Positions 1 to 5,484 are shown, counted from the first letter of the stretch. The stretch is 5,596 bases of DNA from an archaeon (GCA_016550415.1 JABXGU010000212.1:1-5596), one strand, 5' to 3'. The notes: generated from the letters alone by a model not told the origin. Program-made: numbers and translations.

Positions 1-584
1 ATACGTCTAGCGTTGGCAAGTTGAATTCTTCGTTGACGTCGGATATATCGAGGACATTGCGGAAAGCCTTGCATTTCATAAATAGTCAAATAGCATGGTT
101 TTTTGACAACACGACAGTATGAGGCGATGGTTTCATCTTCTACAGGTCGCTCATACATATGGGGACATAAGGATTGATCTTGGGGACCTCCTCGTCTTTT
201 TATCTTCTTAAGAGCACTAGTGAGAATTTGGCGATATCGAAAACGACGTTTTGAAGCATCGCCTTTAACTTTAACAACCTTCTGTAATGTTGACATAAGC
301 ACCTCTTGGTATACCGTTCCCTCTTCTTCAACTAACAGGAAGGCTACGACACAAAAATTGTCTTTTTTGGCGCCTTTTTGAACTCTCATGTATGCAATGG
401 CTGCTCTCAAGTCCACATCAGGAGAAGGGAATATTTGGAATACTTCATCTGACTCTTCTTGGGCGCAACTGTAAAACATTGTGGCAAGTTGACTGGGATC
501 TAGATCTAATTTGGCAGGGTATTTACCTAATATGACTAGACCAGTTTTATCATCCCATCCGCAACATGCAAGACCATGGGGGAT
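1..584 (-). CDS. Longin/roadblock-like protein with C-terminal four-Cys module (3' end outside window)
   Basis: This minus-strand frame is open for 194 codons from just after an in-frame TGA (591-593) to the window edge, so the C-terminus is missing. Near the N-terminus it reads GWDDKTG (residues 9-15) and GKYP (20-23). I associate this pattern with Asgard roadblock/longin-like proteins, from memory only. Residues 77-85 (FCVVAFLLV) look like a core beta strand. A basic stretch follows (112-131, with RRFRYR and KKIKRR), then a module with Cys140, Cys157, Cys164 and Cys177, plus His142, that could bind zinc or an Fe-S cluster. No ATG, GTG or TTG exists in frame before Met36 (479). The ATC at 582-584 sits 6 nt after a perfect AGGTGA, so I place the start there. 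Alternatives are a one-base indel in the G5 run (578-582) or a start at 479. It lies downstream of the longin-Arf GTPase on the same strand and may be its partner. The coding call is firm; the function is not. Confidence 0.72.
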   Translation of the reverse strand, partial: MPHGLACCGWDDKTGLVILGKYPAKLDLDPSQLATMFYSCAQEESDEVFQIFPSPDVDLRAAIAYMRVQKGAKKDNFCVVAFLLVEEEGTVYQEVLMSTLQKVVKVKGDASKRRFRYRQILTSALKKIKRRGGPQDQSLCPHMYERPVEDETIASYCRVVKKPCYLTIYEMQGFPQCPRYIRRQRRIQLANARR

Positions 585-590
585 TGCTGT

Positions 591-599
591 TCACCTTCC
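591..599 (-). promoter_or_regulatory. Shine-Dalgarno site for the 1-584 gene
   Basis: On the minus strand this reads GGAAGGTGA. Its AGGTGA part matches the archaeal anti-Shine-Dalgarno (GGAGGTGAT) over six bases. It sits 6 nt before an ATC codon that opens a long frame. The aminotransferase and histone genes have the same arrangement (GGTG core, 5-6 nt, then ATG), which supports placing the start at 584. Confidence 0.6.
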
Positions 600-604
600 A
601 CTGA

Positions 605-652
605 AGAAGAGAAGACTCAAAGGAGCCTAATAATCAACGATGCTTAATTCAA
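605..652 (-). promoter_or_regulatory. Possible weak promoter for the 1-584 gene
   Basis: The roughly 100-bp gap between the GTPase stop and the next gene has two AT-rich TATA-like words on the minus strand, around 642-652 and 626-633. Usual archaeal spacing would put the transcript start near 622 or 605, just before the ribosome binding site. Neither is a strong box, and read-through from the GTPase gene is equally possible. Confidence 0.25.
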
Positions 653-668
653 ACATGAGAAACGGCAC

Positions 669-674
669 AAAAAA
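669..674 (-). terminator. Oligo-T stretch after the GTPase gene
   Basis: A run of six T on the minus strand lies 13 nt after the GTPase stop codon, preceded by an A5-CC stretch that can pair weakly with it. Archaeal RNA polymerase often stops at such T runs. It is short, so termination may be partial. Confidence 0.35.
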
Positions 675-687
675 GGTTTTTGCACAT

Positions 688-1587
688 CTAAGCGGTGCCA
701 ATGTATTTGTCGACCGCGTCTAGTAGAATTCTCATCATCTCTTCTCTTCGATCAGGATTAACTGCCACCATTCCGAAGGCACGTACACCCAGAATCCGTT
801 CCACTAATTCAGGAGTCAATGCACCATCTAAATCCTGTTTATTAGCAATTGCCCATACAGGAACTCCGGACGCATCCTTGCGTATAATATCCAGAATCTC
901 TTTTGTAGCTATCACATTATTTAGTGTCGAGTCAGTGATTAGGAAGACGATGTCACTGCCACGGAAATAAATTGACCATAACCTGCGAAAACGTTCCTGT
1001 CCTGCAAAATCCCACAGAATTACTTGATATGTTCCGTATTGTGTAGCTTCGATTTGTTCAATTGATAGGGCGATGGTTGGTACATATTCTGTTGGTGGTT
1101 GAGTGCCTTTAAGGAGTCTTAGAAGGGTGGTTTTTCCGACACCACCTTCTCCTACGAGGCTGACTTTGAGTTTGCTCATTATGTATTTGTCGATAAGTTC
1201 TTCGATTTGTTCAGTTTCTTTTTCTTCTGCCATTTCCATGATTCTCTCGGTTCCGAATTTTCCTACAAGCATCTTAAGACAGGTTTTGACTTTTTCTGCA
1301 ACACGGTTGTCTTCGTCTTGCATATGGGAGATGAAAACGAGGAGAATATTTTCGATGGTTGAGAAGATAAATTTGGTGCCTTGAATGTGAATTGGGAGAG
1401 CCGGGATATCAGTGGATTGCACATGGCTCATGAATTCTTTGTATGCTCTAAGAAATTCTCCAACCATAATATCGGTGAGAGGCACACGCCAATATTGTTT
1501 CCTCAAAAGGACATCTGCTTTCAATCCAACCTCATCTGCACGAGGACTTATGCTAAGAAGGAGCGCGTTATGGATAATTGCAGCCAA
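688..1587 (-). CDS. Longin-like domain fused to Arf-like small GTPase
   Basis: This encodes a 299-residue two-domain protein. Residues 5-130 fit a longin-type fold: a hydrophobic first strand (IHNALLLSI), a later FIFSTIEN...LLVFISH strand pair (73-88), and a long helix ending in acidic MEMAEEKETEQIEEL. Residues 138-299 form a Ras-superfamily G domain: P-loop GEGGVGKTT (146-154), switch I Thr171 in PTIAL, G3 WDFAGQERF (192-200) and G4 NKQD (249-252). The ANKQDLDGAL stretch is typical of Arf/Sar-like GTPases. The G5 motif (SAK/CAT in most relatives) is degenerate, reading VAVN at 274-277. I see no myristoylation glycine or C-terminal prenylation cysteine, so membrane recruitment would need a partner. 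It probably acts as a GTP/GDP switch. The nominal start is TTG at 1587, but AGGTGG abuts it directly; ATT at 1578, 9 nt after that site, would give MIHNALLLS and fits the domain better. No introns or frame breaks are seen. Confidence 0.9.
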   Translation of the reverse strand: MAAIIHNALLLSISPRADEVGLKADVLLRKQYWRVPLTDIMVGEFLRAYKEFMSHVQSTDIPALPIHIQGTKFIFSTIENILLVFISHMQDEDNRVAEKVKTCLKMLVGKFGTERIMEMAEEKETEQIEELIDKYIMSKLKVSLVGEGGVGKTTLLRLLKGTQPPTEYVPTIALSIEQIEATQYGTYQVILWDFAGQERFRRLWSIYFRGSDIVFLITDSTLNNVIATKEILDIIRKDASGVPVWAIANKQDLDGALTPELVERILGVRAFGMVAVNPDRREEMMRILLDAVDKYIGTA

Positions 1588-1706
1588 CCACCTAGAATTG
1601 ATAGAGTCTAATCCTTAAAGAAGCTCTATCGCAGCAATCTGATAAGCTTTTTGGCAACTATTGTTCTTTATGGCGAGTTTTTAGTTTTATTGAGTTAGCT
1701 TTTTTA
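1588..1706. promoter_or_regulatory. Divergent promoter region between GTPase and coiled-coil genes
   Basis: This short AT-rich spacer must drive both genes. On the minus strand AGGTGG (1588-1593) is the GTPase ribosome binding site, and a TATA-like word lies around 1642-1655. On the plus strand TTTTTAG...TTTTAT (1678-1690) is a candidate TATA element with a predicted transcript start near 1710. The shared region suggests possible co-regulation, but no operator is evident. Confidence 0.4.
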
Positions 1707-2978
1707 ATGTTGGGTTATTGTCTTGATGGACGAGGCAACAAGTTGAAATCAGTTGAATCTTCAGAGTTGTGTAGTTGGCTAGCAGAACGAATAGATGACC
1801 TACTCGTGGATTACCGATCAGATCTTACTCGGCATATTGATCGAATTCTACAGGCTGTGGATAGAATATCTGAATCAGCTGATTTGTTGTTGCAAGAGGT
1901 TGTTGTCGATGGAGAGTTGACTGTTCCAGGAGCAGCTTCCAAATTATCAAGCCAACTTAAGACTCTGGGATCCAACCTCGAAGTTCCTGAAAAACTCACA
2001 CATGCATCTGTGCAGGAATTGATAGAATCGATAGAAGAGTTATTGAAGGGTAGCACTTTGGCTGGAAGACGCTATATCCCTCGATTACCAAAGATTCACA
2101 AGAAGATAATCAAAGAGCTGGATTATCAGATTCGAACAGTAGACCAAGAATATCGAAAAATAAAGAAAATCGCGGAAAAAAACAAATTACCCCAAGAATT
2201 GGATAAAATTGCAGAATCTGCTGAAGAATTAGAGCAGAAGACTTTACAACTCAGCAATCTCATCGCAAAATTAGCGGAATTAAATAATCAGCAATTAGCT
2301 ACCGTAGATAAGATTGAGGAACAGCAGGAGGGTATTGAACATTTCCGTGTTGAATCAGGCTTGGTTGAAATCGAAAAGATAAGACGCGAGATTGATGCCA
2401 TCCGTATGCTCGTCACGAATCAATTGAACTTTCTGAAAAAACCCTTTAGAAAACTTAGCCAATCTGCTGGAAGTGCAGTAATGATTTCGTCAACGGCAGT
2501 TGAAGGTGCTGATACATACTCCGCAGACCCATGGCGAGCATTTCAGGATGATGAAGAGGATTTAGAGAAATTAAAAGCTGGATTAGGCGCCCTTACTGAT
2601 GCTATAGAAGAAGGAAAAATTAAGTTCAAACCTAGTCTTGCCCGTAAGGTTCTAGCACGAAAAACGAAAATTTGTGACCGAGCAGAAATAGACGAATTAC
2701 GCGCAAGTTTTTCTACCCTAAGTGCTCGTCAACAGGAGTTGAAATCAGGAGTCTCAGTTGACGAAAGACGAGAGTTAGAAAAAACGCTGGAACGAGTACA
2801 ATGGGAACACAGAGACATTAAATCTGAAATCAAACAATCTGAGGAGAAGATGAAACGAGTCACTGAATCACTCAAGAACTTGAGGAAGAAGATTGAACGG
2901 GCATTAAAACGCTTCTTAAAAGATGAAATTCAAATCAAATTTCCTGAAGAGGTTCAAGGAGTTCTTGAAAAAACCTGA
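1707..2978 (+). CDS. Long coiled-coil protein of unknown function
   Basis: I do not recognise this 423-residue protein. It is rich in Glu, Lys, Leu and Arg, with heptad-like coiled-coil stretches at about residues 130-245 and 322-405. A less regular central part (246-320) contains PFRKLS (246-251), DPWRAFQDDEEDLEKLK (274-290), then AIEEGKIKFK (299-308) and a basic KVLARKTKI. This centre looks like a small folded helical domain between two rods, and similar DP.A...D...L..L spacing occurs in other archaeal coiled-coil proteins as far as I recall. There is no signal peptide or membrane segment, so it is probably cytoplasmic and may act as a scaffold or tether. I keep the first ATG at 1707, but it has no ribosome binding site; TTG at 1743 has GAGG 7 nt upstream and may be the real start. 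It diverges from the longin-Arf GTPase, so a joint role is possible but unproven. Confidence 0.85.
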   Translation: MLGYCLDGRGNKLKSVESSELCSWLAERIDDLLVDYRSDLTRHIDRILQAVDRISESADLLLQEVVVDGELTVPGAASKLSSQLKTLGSNLEVPEKLTHASVQELIESIEELLKGSTLAGRRYIPRLPKIHKKIIKELDYQIRTVDQEYRKIKKIAEKNKLPQELDKIAESAEELEQKTLQLSNLIAKLAELNNQQLATVDKIEEQQEGIEHFRVESGLVEIEKIRREIDAIRMLVTNQLNFLKKPFRKLSQSAGSAVMISSTAVEGADTYSADPWRAFQDDEEDLEKLKAGLGALTDAIEEGKIKFKPSLARKVLARKTKICDRAEIDELRASFSTLSARQQELKSGVSVDERRELEKTLERVQWEHRDIKSEIKQSEEKMKRVTESLKNLRKKIERALKRFLKDEIQIKFPEEVQGVLEKT

Positions 2979-2990
2979 TTGAATGTAATA

Positions 2991-3065
2991 TTGTTAAAAA
3001 TTGTTCATGGGCACAAGCCTTTTTTAGCTCGTTGTGGGGGAATTTGTTAGGAGATGTGGTAGCTA
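2991..3065 (+). promoter_or_regulatory. Promoter, T-run and ribosome binding site before the 98-residue gene
   Basis: After the coiled-coil stop the spacer has a TATA-like GTTAAAAATTG (2993-3003). A T6 run follows at 3020-3025 that could end the upstream transcript. GGAGATG (3050-3056) matches the Shine-Dalgarno consensus with one mismatch and lies 9 nt before the ATG. These signals suggest the small gene can be transcribed on its own. Confidence 0.4.
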
Positions 3066-3362
3066 ATGTCAGAAGAGTATCAATCAATTACTCAGCGCTA
3101 TATTCTTCCCCTAACCTCTTACTTGATTGAACTAGGCAAGATAGGTGATAGATGGGCTGTCAGAATCTTCCGCGGAAAAACAGAGGTAGGTACAACAATG
3201 TTGACAACAGACTTGAACCACAATGAGATATTCAATGCTGTTTCAAACAGTGTCAGTATGCCCATGTTCTCGCCAGAACGGATGTTTGGTACAATTGGGC
3301 GCTTAGTTCAAGAAGCTCGTCTTAAGACATCTGGCACTTTTGAGAAACAACCTGAAGCCTAG
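3066..3362 (+). CDS. Small orphan protein, 98 residues
   Basis: I do not recognise the family. The frame has a clear ribosome binding site (GGAGATG, 9 nt upstream) and an ATG start, and it fills the space between its neighbours without overlap, so it is probably real. Residues 10-25 are hydrophobic and helix-like (RYILPLTSYLIELGKI). Next comes a likely beta hairpin, WAVRIFRGKTEVGTTMLTT (29-47), then amphipathic helices (52-86) and a polar tail. There is no cysteine cluster, signal peptide or convincing membrane segment, so a small soluble alpha/beta domain is likely. It follows the coiled-coil gene on the same strand after an 87-bp gap and converges on the aminotransferase with 5 bp between stop codons. 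Confidence 0.75.
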   Translation: MSEEYQSITQRYILPLTSYLIELGKIGDRWAVRIFRGKTEVGTTMLTTDLNHNEIFNAVSNSVSMPMFSPERMFGTIGRLVQEARLKTSGTFEKQPEA

Positions 3363-3367
3363 TTAAA

Positions 3368-4582
3368 TTACTTTGTTTCCACAAAATTTTGGATTGCATC
3401 AAGCGCTGCTTCTAGTTTGGGAGGCGGTGCAAGAAAGACAAGGCGGAAATGACCTGCGCCATATTTTGGATCAAATCCGGAACCATGAACAAGAAGAACT
3501 CCAGTTTGGTGGAGAAGATCCATCACAAATTGTTCATCACTTTTCCAACGGTTATCTAATTTGATTCTTGGGAAGATATAGAAGGCACCTTCAGGTTTTG
3601 AAGCTGAAATTCCATCTATTTGATTTAACCGTTTCCAACAGAGATCTCTACGCACACGAAGACGTGCGATGACATCTCCAAGATAATCATCAGATCCCCG
3701 CAGGGCAACTGCAGCTGCATATTGAGCTGGAGCATTACAACAGATACGAATCCGGGTCTGACGAAGAACATGTTCACGGATTTCTGTCAGTTCCCCATTA
3801 CTGTGATGAAAATACATGTAGCCAATTCGCCACCCAGGAACAAGGTAAACCTTGGAGAGCCCATTAAGACCAATAACTGGTACGTCCTTTGCAATAGCAG
3901 ATGTGCTGGTGTGTGGCTGATCAAAAATTAAACGATCATATACTTCATCGGATATTAGAGGTAAACCATACTCACCAGCTAAATTGATAAAAGCTTGAAT
4001 AGTCTTGGAGTCGTAAAGTGCGCCAGTTGGGTTATTCGGATTAATGAGGACCATGGCTGAAGTTTTATCCGTGATTTTTGATCGAAGATCATCGATATCA
4101 GGTTGCCATCCTTCCTCCTCAATACACCGGTATGTTTTTGGCACTCCATCATAGAACCGTACAAAGGCAATATAGGGAGGATAGGTAGGTCCTGGGACCA
4201 AAACCTCAGAGCCGGGATGGACAAGAGTTCCCATCAACATCTGAATACCTTCAGATATACCGGCAGTAGCAATAACATCCTCAGCACCAATATGAACCTG
4301 ATTATATTCGCGTTCCTTTTCAACAACAGCTTCTCGCAGCTCAGGGATACCTGCTGATGCAGAATAACCATTCAGTCCCTTTCGAGCTGCTTCGCAAAGG
4401 GCATCAATAATGAAAGGAGGTGTTTTGAAATCGTACACCAAGGGATCGCCAATATTCAAATATGTGATATGGCGACCAGTAGCTTCCAACTTTTTTGCCG
4501 CAACAACAACATCTCGAATCGCATATTGAATTGTACGCGTTCGATTAGCTACAATATGATCACGAAGCTGGCGTTTTACCAT
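3368..4582 (-). CDS. Alanine aminotransferase-type PLP enzyme (class I/II aminotransferase)
   Basis: A complete 404-residue fold-type I aminotransferase, closest in my memory to the Pyrococcus alanine aminotransferase (2-oxoglutarate + alanine to glutamate + pyruvate). Visible motifs are LNIGDP (42-47), VPGPTYPPY (129-137), NPNNPTGALYD (181-191) and SDEVYD (211-216), with Asp212 expected to pair with the PLP ring nitrogen. GLSKVYLVPGWRIGY (241-255) holds the PLP lysine Lys244 and phosphate-binding Arg252, and GHFR ends in the substrate-carboxylate Arg380. EGAFYIFPRI and VHGSGF are also typical. All key residues are present, so it should be active in the cytoplasm linking alanine/pyruvate with glutamate metabolism. 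Exact substrate preference (alanine versus aspartate) cannot be fixed from sequence. I choose ATG 4582 because AAGGTG lies 6 nt upstream; the longer GTG start at 4591 is part of that ribosome binding site. Confidence 0.95.
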   Translation of the reverse strand: MVKRQLRDHIVANRTRTIQYAIRDVVVAAKKLEATGRHITYLNIGDPLVYDFKTPPFIIDALCEAARKGLNGYSASAGIPELREAVVEKEREYNQVHIGAEDVIATAGISEGIQMLMGTLVHPGSEVLVPGPTYPPYIAFVRFYDGVPKTYRCIEEEGWQPDIDDLRSKITDKTSAMVLINPNNPTGALYDSKTIQAFINLAGEYGLPLISDEVYDRLIFDQPHTSTSAIAKDVPVIGLNGLSKVYLVPGWRIGYMYFHHSNGELTEIREHVLRQTRIRICCNAPAQYAAAVALRGSDDYLGDVIARLRVRRDLCWKRLNQIDGISASKPEGAFYIFPRIKLDNRWKSDEQFVMDLLHQTGVLLVHGSGFDPKYGAGHFRLVFLAPPPKLEAALDAIQNFVETK

Positions 4583-4588
4583 AATAAA

Positions 4589-4594
4589 CACCTT
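4589..4594 (-). promoter_or_regulatory. Shine-Dalgarno site of the aminotransferase gene
   Basis: AAGGTG on the minus strand, 6 nt before ATG at 4582. It decides the start: the GTG that extends the frame to 4591 lies inside this site. Confidence 0.7.
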
Positions 4595-4665
4595 TACTTG
4601 CCTACGACATTAGGAAATTTCACTTACATAGCCTTGGCTATTAAGCTTAAGATTGTTCGTCAAAG

Positions 4666-4676
4666 AATATATTATG
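4666..4676 (-). promoter_or_regulatory. Candidate TATA box for the aminotransferase gene
   Basis: ATAATATATTC on the minus strand lies in the 140-bp gap between the histone and aminotransferase genes. A start of transcription about 25 nt downstream (near 4645) would leave a leader of about 60 nt. This suggests the aminotransferase is not only transcribed with the histone. A second, weaker AT-rich word lies near 4640. Confidence 0.4.
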
Positions 4677-4722
4677 TCAAATAGTCTTGCCGACTGATTC
4701 TGCAAAGAGGATGCCAGAAGTT

Positions 4723-4962
4723 TTATCTTCTTTTTCTTTCCCACTGTTTATAGGCTAATTTTATGTCTTTGCGGGTGACAGTTTTTCGTCCGGCAAATTC
4801 TGATAGCTCCTTGGCAATTGTGGCAATTTCGATTCCCAATTCCTCAAGGACTTCACCAAGTTCACCAGCAGCATGTTCACTTACACGCTCGCCACCAGCC
4901 TTACGAATCAATCGGTCAATGGGGGCCAGAGGAATTATTCGAGTCGCTTTTTCCCTAGGCAT
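4723..4962 (-). CDS. Archaeal histone
   Basis: A 79-residue single histone-fold protein that dimerises and wraps DNA. Aligned by eye with HMfB (offset of 7), DNA-contact residues are kept: Arg17, Arg26, and RKT at 59-61, with Gly23 matching the glycine thought to permit stacking of histone layers. The L53/D66 positions of the dimer-dimer interface are kept, but the usual His49 of HMfB is Phe56 here. It has a short extra N-terminal tail (MPREKATR) and a basic C-terminal end (WERKRR), making it about 10 residues longer than HMf histones. ATG 4962 is chosen because GGTGA (4968-4972) lies 5 nt upstream; the GTG at 4971 is part of that site. It has its own strong TATA promoter and lies upstream of the aminotransferase on the same strand. 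Confidence 0.95.
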   Translation of the reverse strand: MPREKATRIIPLAPIDRLIRKAGGERVSEHAAGELGEVLEELGIEIATIAKELSEFAGRKTVTRKDIKLAYKQWERKRR

Positions 4963-4967
4963 TAAAC

Positions 4968-4972
4968 TCACC
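4968..4972 (-). promoter_or_regulatory. Shine-Dalgarno site of the histone gene
   Basis: GGTGA on the minus strand, 5 nt before ATG 4962. This argues against the in-frame GTG at 4971, which overlaps it. Confidence 0.65.
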
Positions 4973-5000
4973 GATATTCTTTGAGAACAAGGATGTAGGA

Positions 5001-5019
5001 GCTTATATTTAAGTTTTAC
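5001..5019 (-). promoter_or_regulatory. Histone promoter (BRE and TATA box)
   Basis: The minus strand reads GTAAAAC followed by TTAAATATAAGC. This is a good archaeal TATA box with an A-rich BRE-like element just upstream. Transcription would start near 4981, giving a short leader of about 20 nt that just contains the ribosome binding site. It is the strongest promoter in the window, which fits an abundant chromatin protein. Confidence 0.65.
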
Positions 5020-5025
5020 ACCGAC

Positions 5026-5034
5026 AAAAAGGGG
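5026..5034 (-). terminator. Possible T-run terminator of the winged-helix gene
   Basis: CCCCTTTTT on the minus strand lies about 90 nt after the stop of the 5125-5484 gene and just before the histone promoter. It could separate the two transcripts. The run is only five T, so this is tentative. Confidence 0.25.
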
Positions 5035-5046
5035 TTTAACGCTATG

Positions 5047-5085
5047 AACGGCTTATTTAAGCTGAATTACGAATTATAAACCGTT
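5047..5085. repeat. Imperfect inverted repeat upstream of the histone promoter
   Basis: AACGGCTTAT (5047-5056) and ATAAACCGTT (5076-5085) are inverted copies with one mismatch in ten bases, separated by 19 bp. The minus-strand copy at 5074-5085 also looks like a TATA element, and GCTTATTTAAGC (5051-5062) is itself a 5-bp-arm palindrome. The spacer contains GAATTA twice. It could be a regulator binding site or an upstream alternative promoter for the histone gene. Confidence 0.35.
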
Positions 5086-5119
5086 TTACTAGGGTTCCTG
5101 TACATTTTGAAGTTTCTAT

Positions 5120-5143
5120 AACACCTAATCTTTAGTTGGTGTT
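5120..5143. repeat. Stem-loop spanning the stop codon of the winged-helix gene
   Basis: AACACC (5120-5125) and GGTGTT (5138-5143) are perfect inverted copies around a 12-nt loop that includes the stop codon. It is not followed by a T run, so it is not a clear terminator. A 6-bp match could also be chance. Confidence 0.2.
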
Positions 5144-5484
5144 GAAGCAGATTCTGTGAATTCTTTGATAATTTCTTGGACAATATCCAGCCATTCTACA
5201 CCCATTCTCCATGAGGAGATTCCTTCCTCAGTTTTCTGAACCATTTTTTCCAAGAAGTCCTCTCCTAATTGTTGTTGCATACGTGTGAGAACCGTTCCAA
5301 TTGTGACGATCCCGATGACTGGATTCTTCGAACGGGCAAGACGGGCAAGTTCAGTAGTCGTATGCCACATTCCATCAGATAAACAGCTCACCATAGTCTG
5401 CTTAGCAGGGTCGCCCTTCAATATTTGGCGGAGTACCTCAAGCTTATTACTTTGAATAGATGGATGCTTTTCAAAGGAATCCAA
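5125..5484 (-). CDS. Small probable winged-helix DNA-binding protein
   Basis: A 119-residue protein with no family I can name. Residues 27-93 fit a winged helix: a helix (AKQTMVSCLSDG), WHTTTELARLAR (40-51) as helix two, a helix with TIGTVLTRMQQQL (61-73) as the likely recognition helix, and a wing ending in ISSWRMG (89-95). An amphipathic C-terminal helix (96-111) may mediate dimerisation, followed by a polar tail. It may be a transcription regulator. I choose TTG 5484 because GAGG (5493-5496) is 8 nt upstream; the frame stays open to TTG 5544, which lacks a ribosome binding site and would add 20 residues of no clear fold. It lies upstream of the histone on the same strand, but a strong promoter between them argues against a strict operon. 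Confidence 0.7.
   Translation of the reverse strand: MDSFEKHPSIQSNKLEVLRQILKGDPAKQTMVSCLSDGMWHTTTELARLARSKNPVIGIVTIGTVLTRMQQQLGEDFLEKMVQKTEEGISSWRMGVEWLDIVQEIIKEFTESASTPTKD

Noticed and set aside
664..684. Hairpin terminator at the A/T-rich near-palindrome after the GTPase
   Set aside because: The arms pair mainly through A-T bases and the outer GCAC/GCAC ends do not complement; only the T run is worth noting.
695..1618. Plus-strand open frames of 68-93 codons across the GTPase region
   Set aside because: They are antisense to a gene with clear GTPase motifs, and their products are Ser/Arg-rich without recognisable domains, as expected for shadow frames.
1811..2056. Minus-strand 81-codon frame inside the coiled-coil gene
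   Set aside because: Antisense to a long well-formed frame; composition rich in Ser and Asn with no domain or ribosome binding site.
1707..2978. ESCRT-III or SMC/Rad50-like identity for the coiled-coil protein
   Set aside because: There are no Walker motifs or hinge, it is about twice the usual ESCRT-III length, and I see no Vps2/24-like basic N-terminal helix or C-terminal MIM motif.
4583..4591. Longer aminotransferase start at GTG 4591 (and similarly histone GTG 4971)
   Set aside because: Both GTG codons are inside the GGTG of the ribosome binding site for the ATG a few bases downstream.
3373..4684. Several plus-strand frames and one extra minus-strand frame within the aminotransferase
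   Set aside because: The enzyme's full motif set fixes the coding frame; the others show no independent signals.
4763..4984. Plus-strand 73-codon frame opposite the histone
   Set aside because: The histone fold on the minus strand is unmistakable; this is its shadow.
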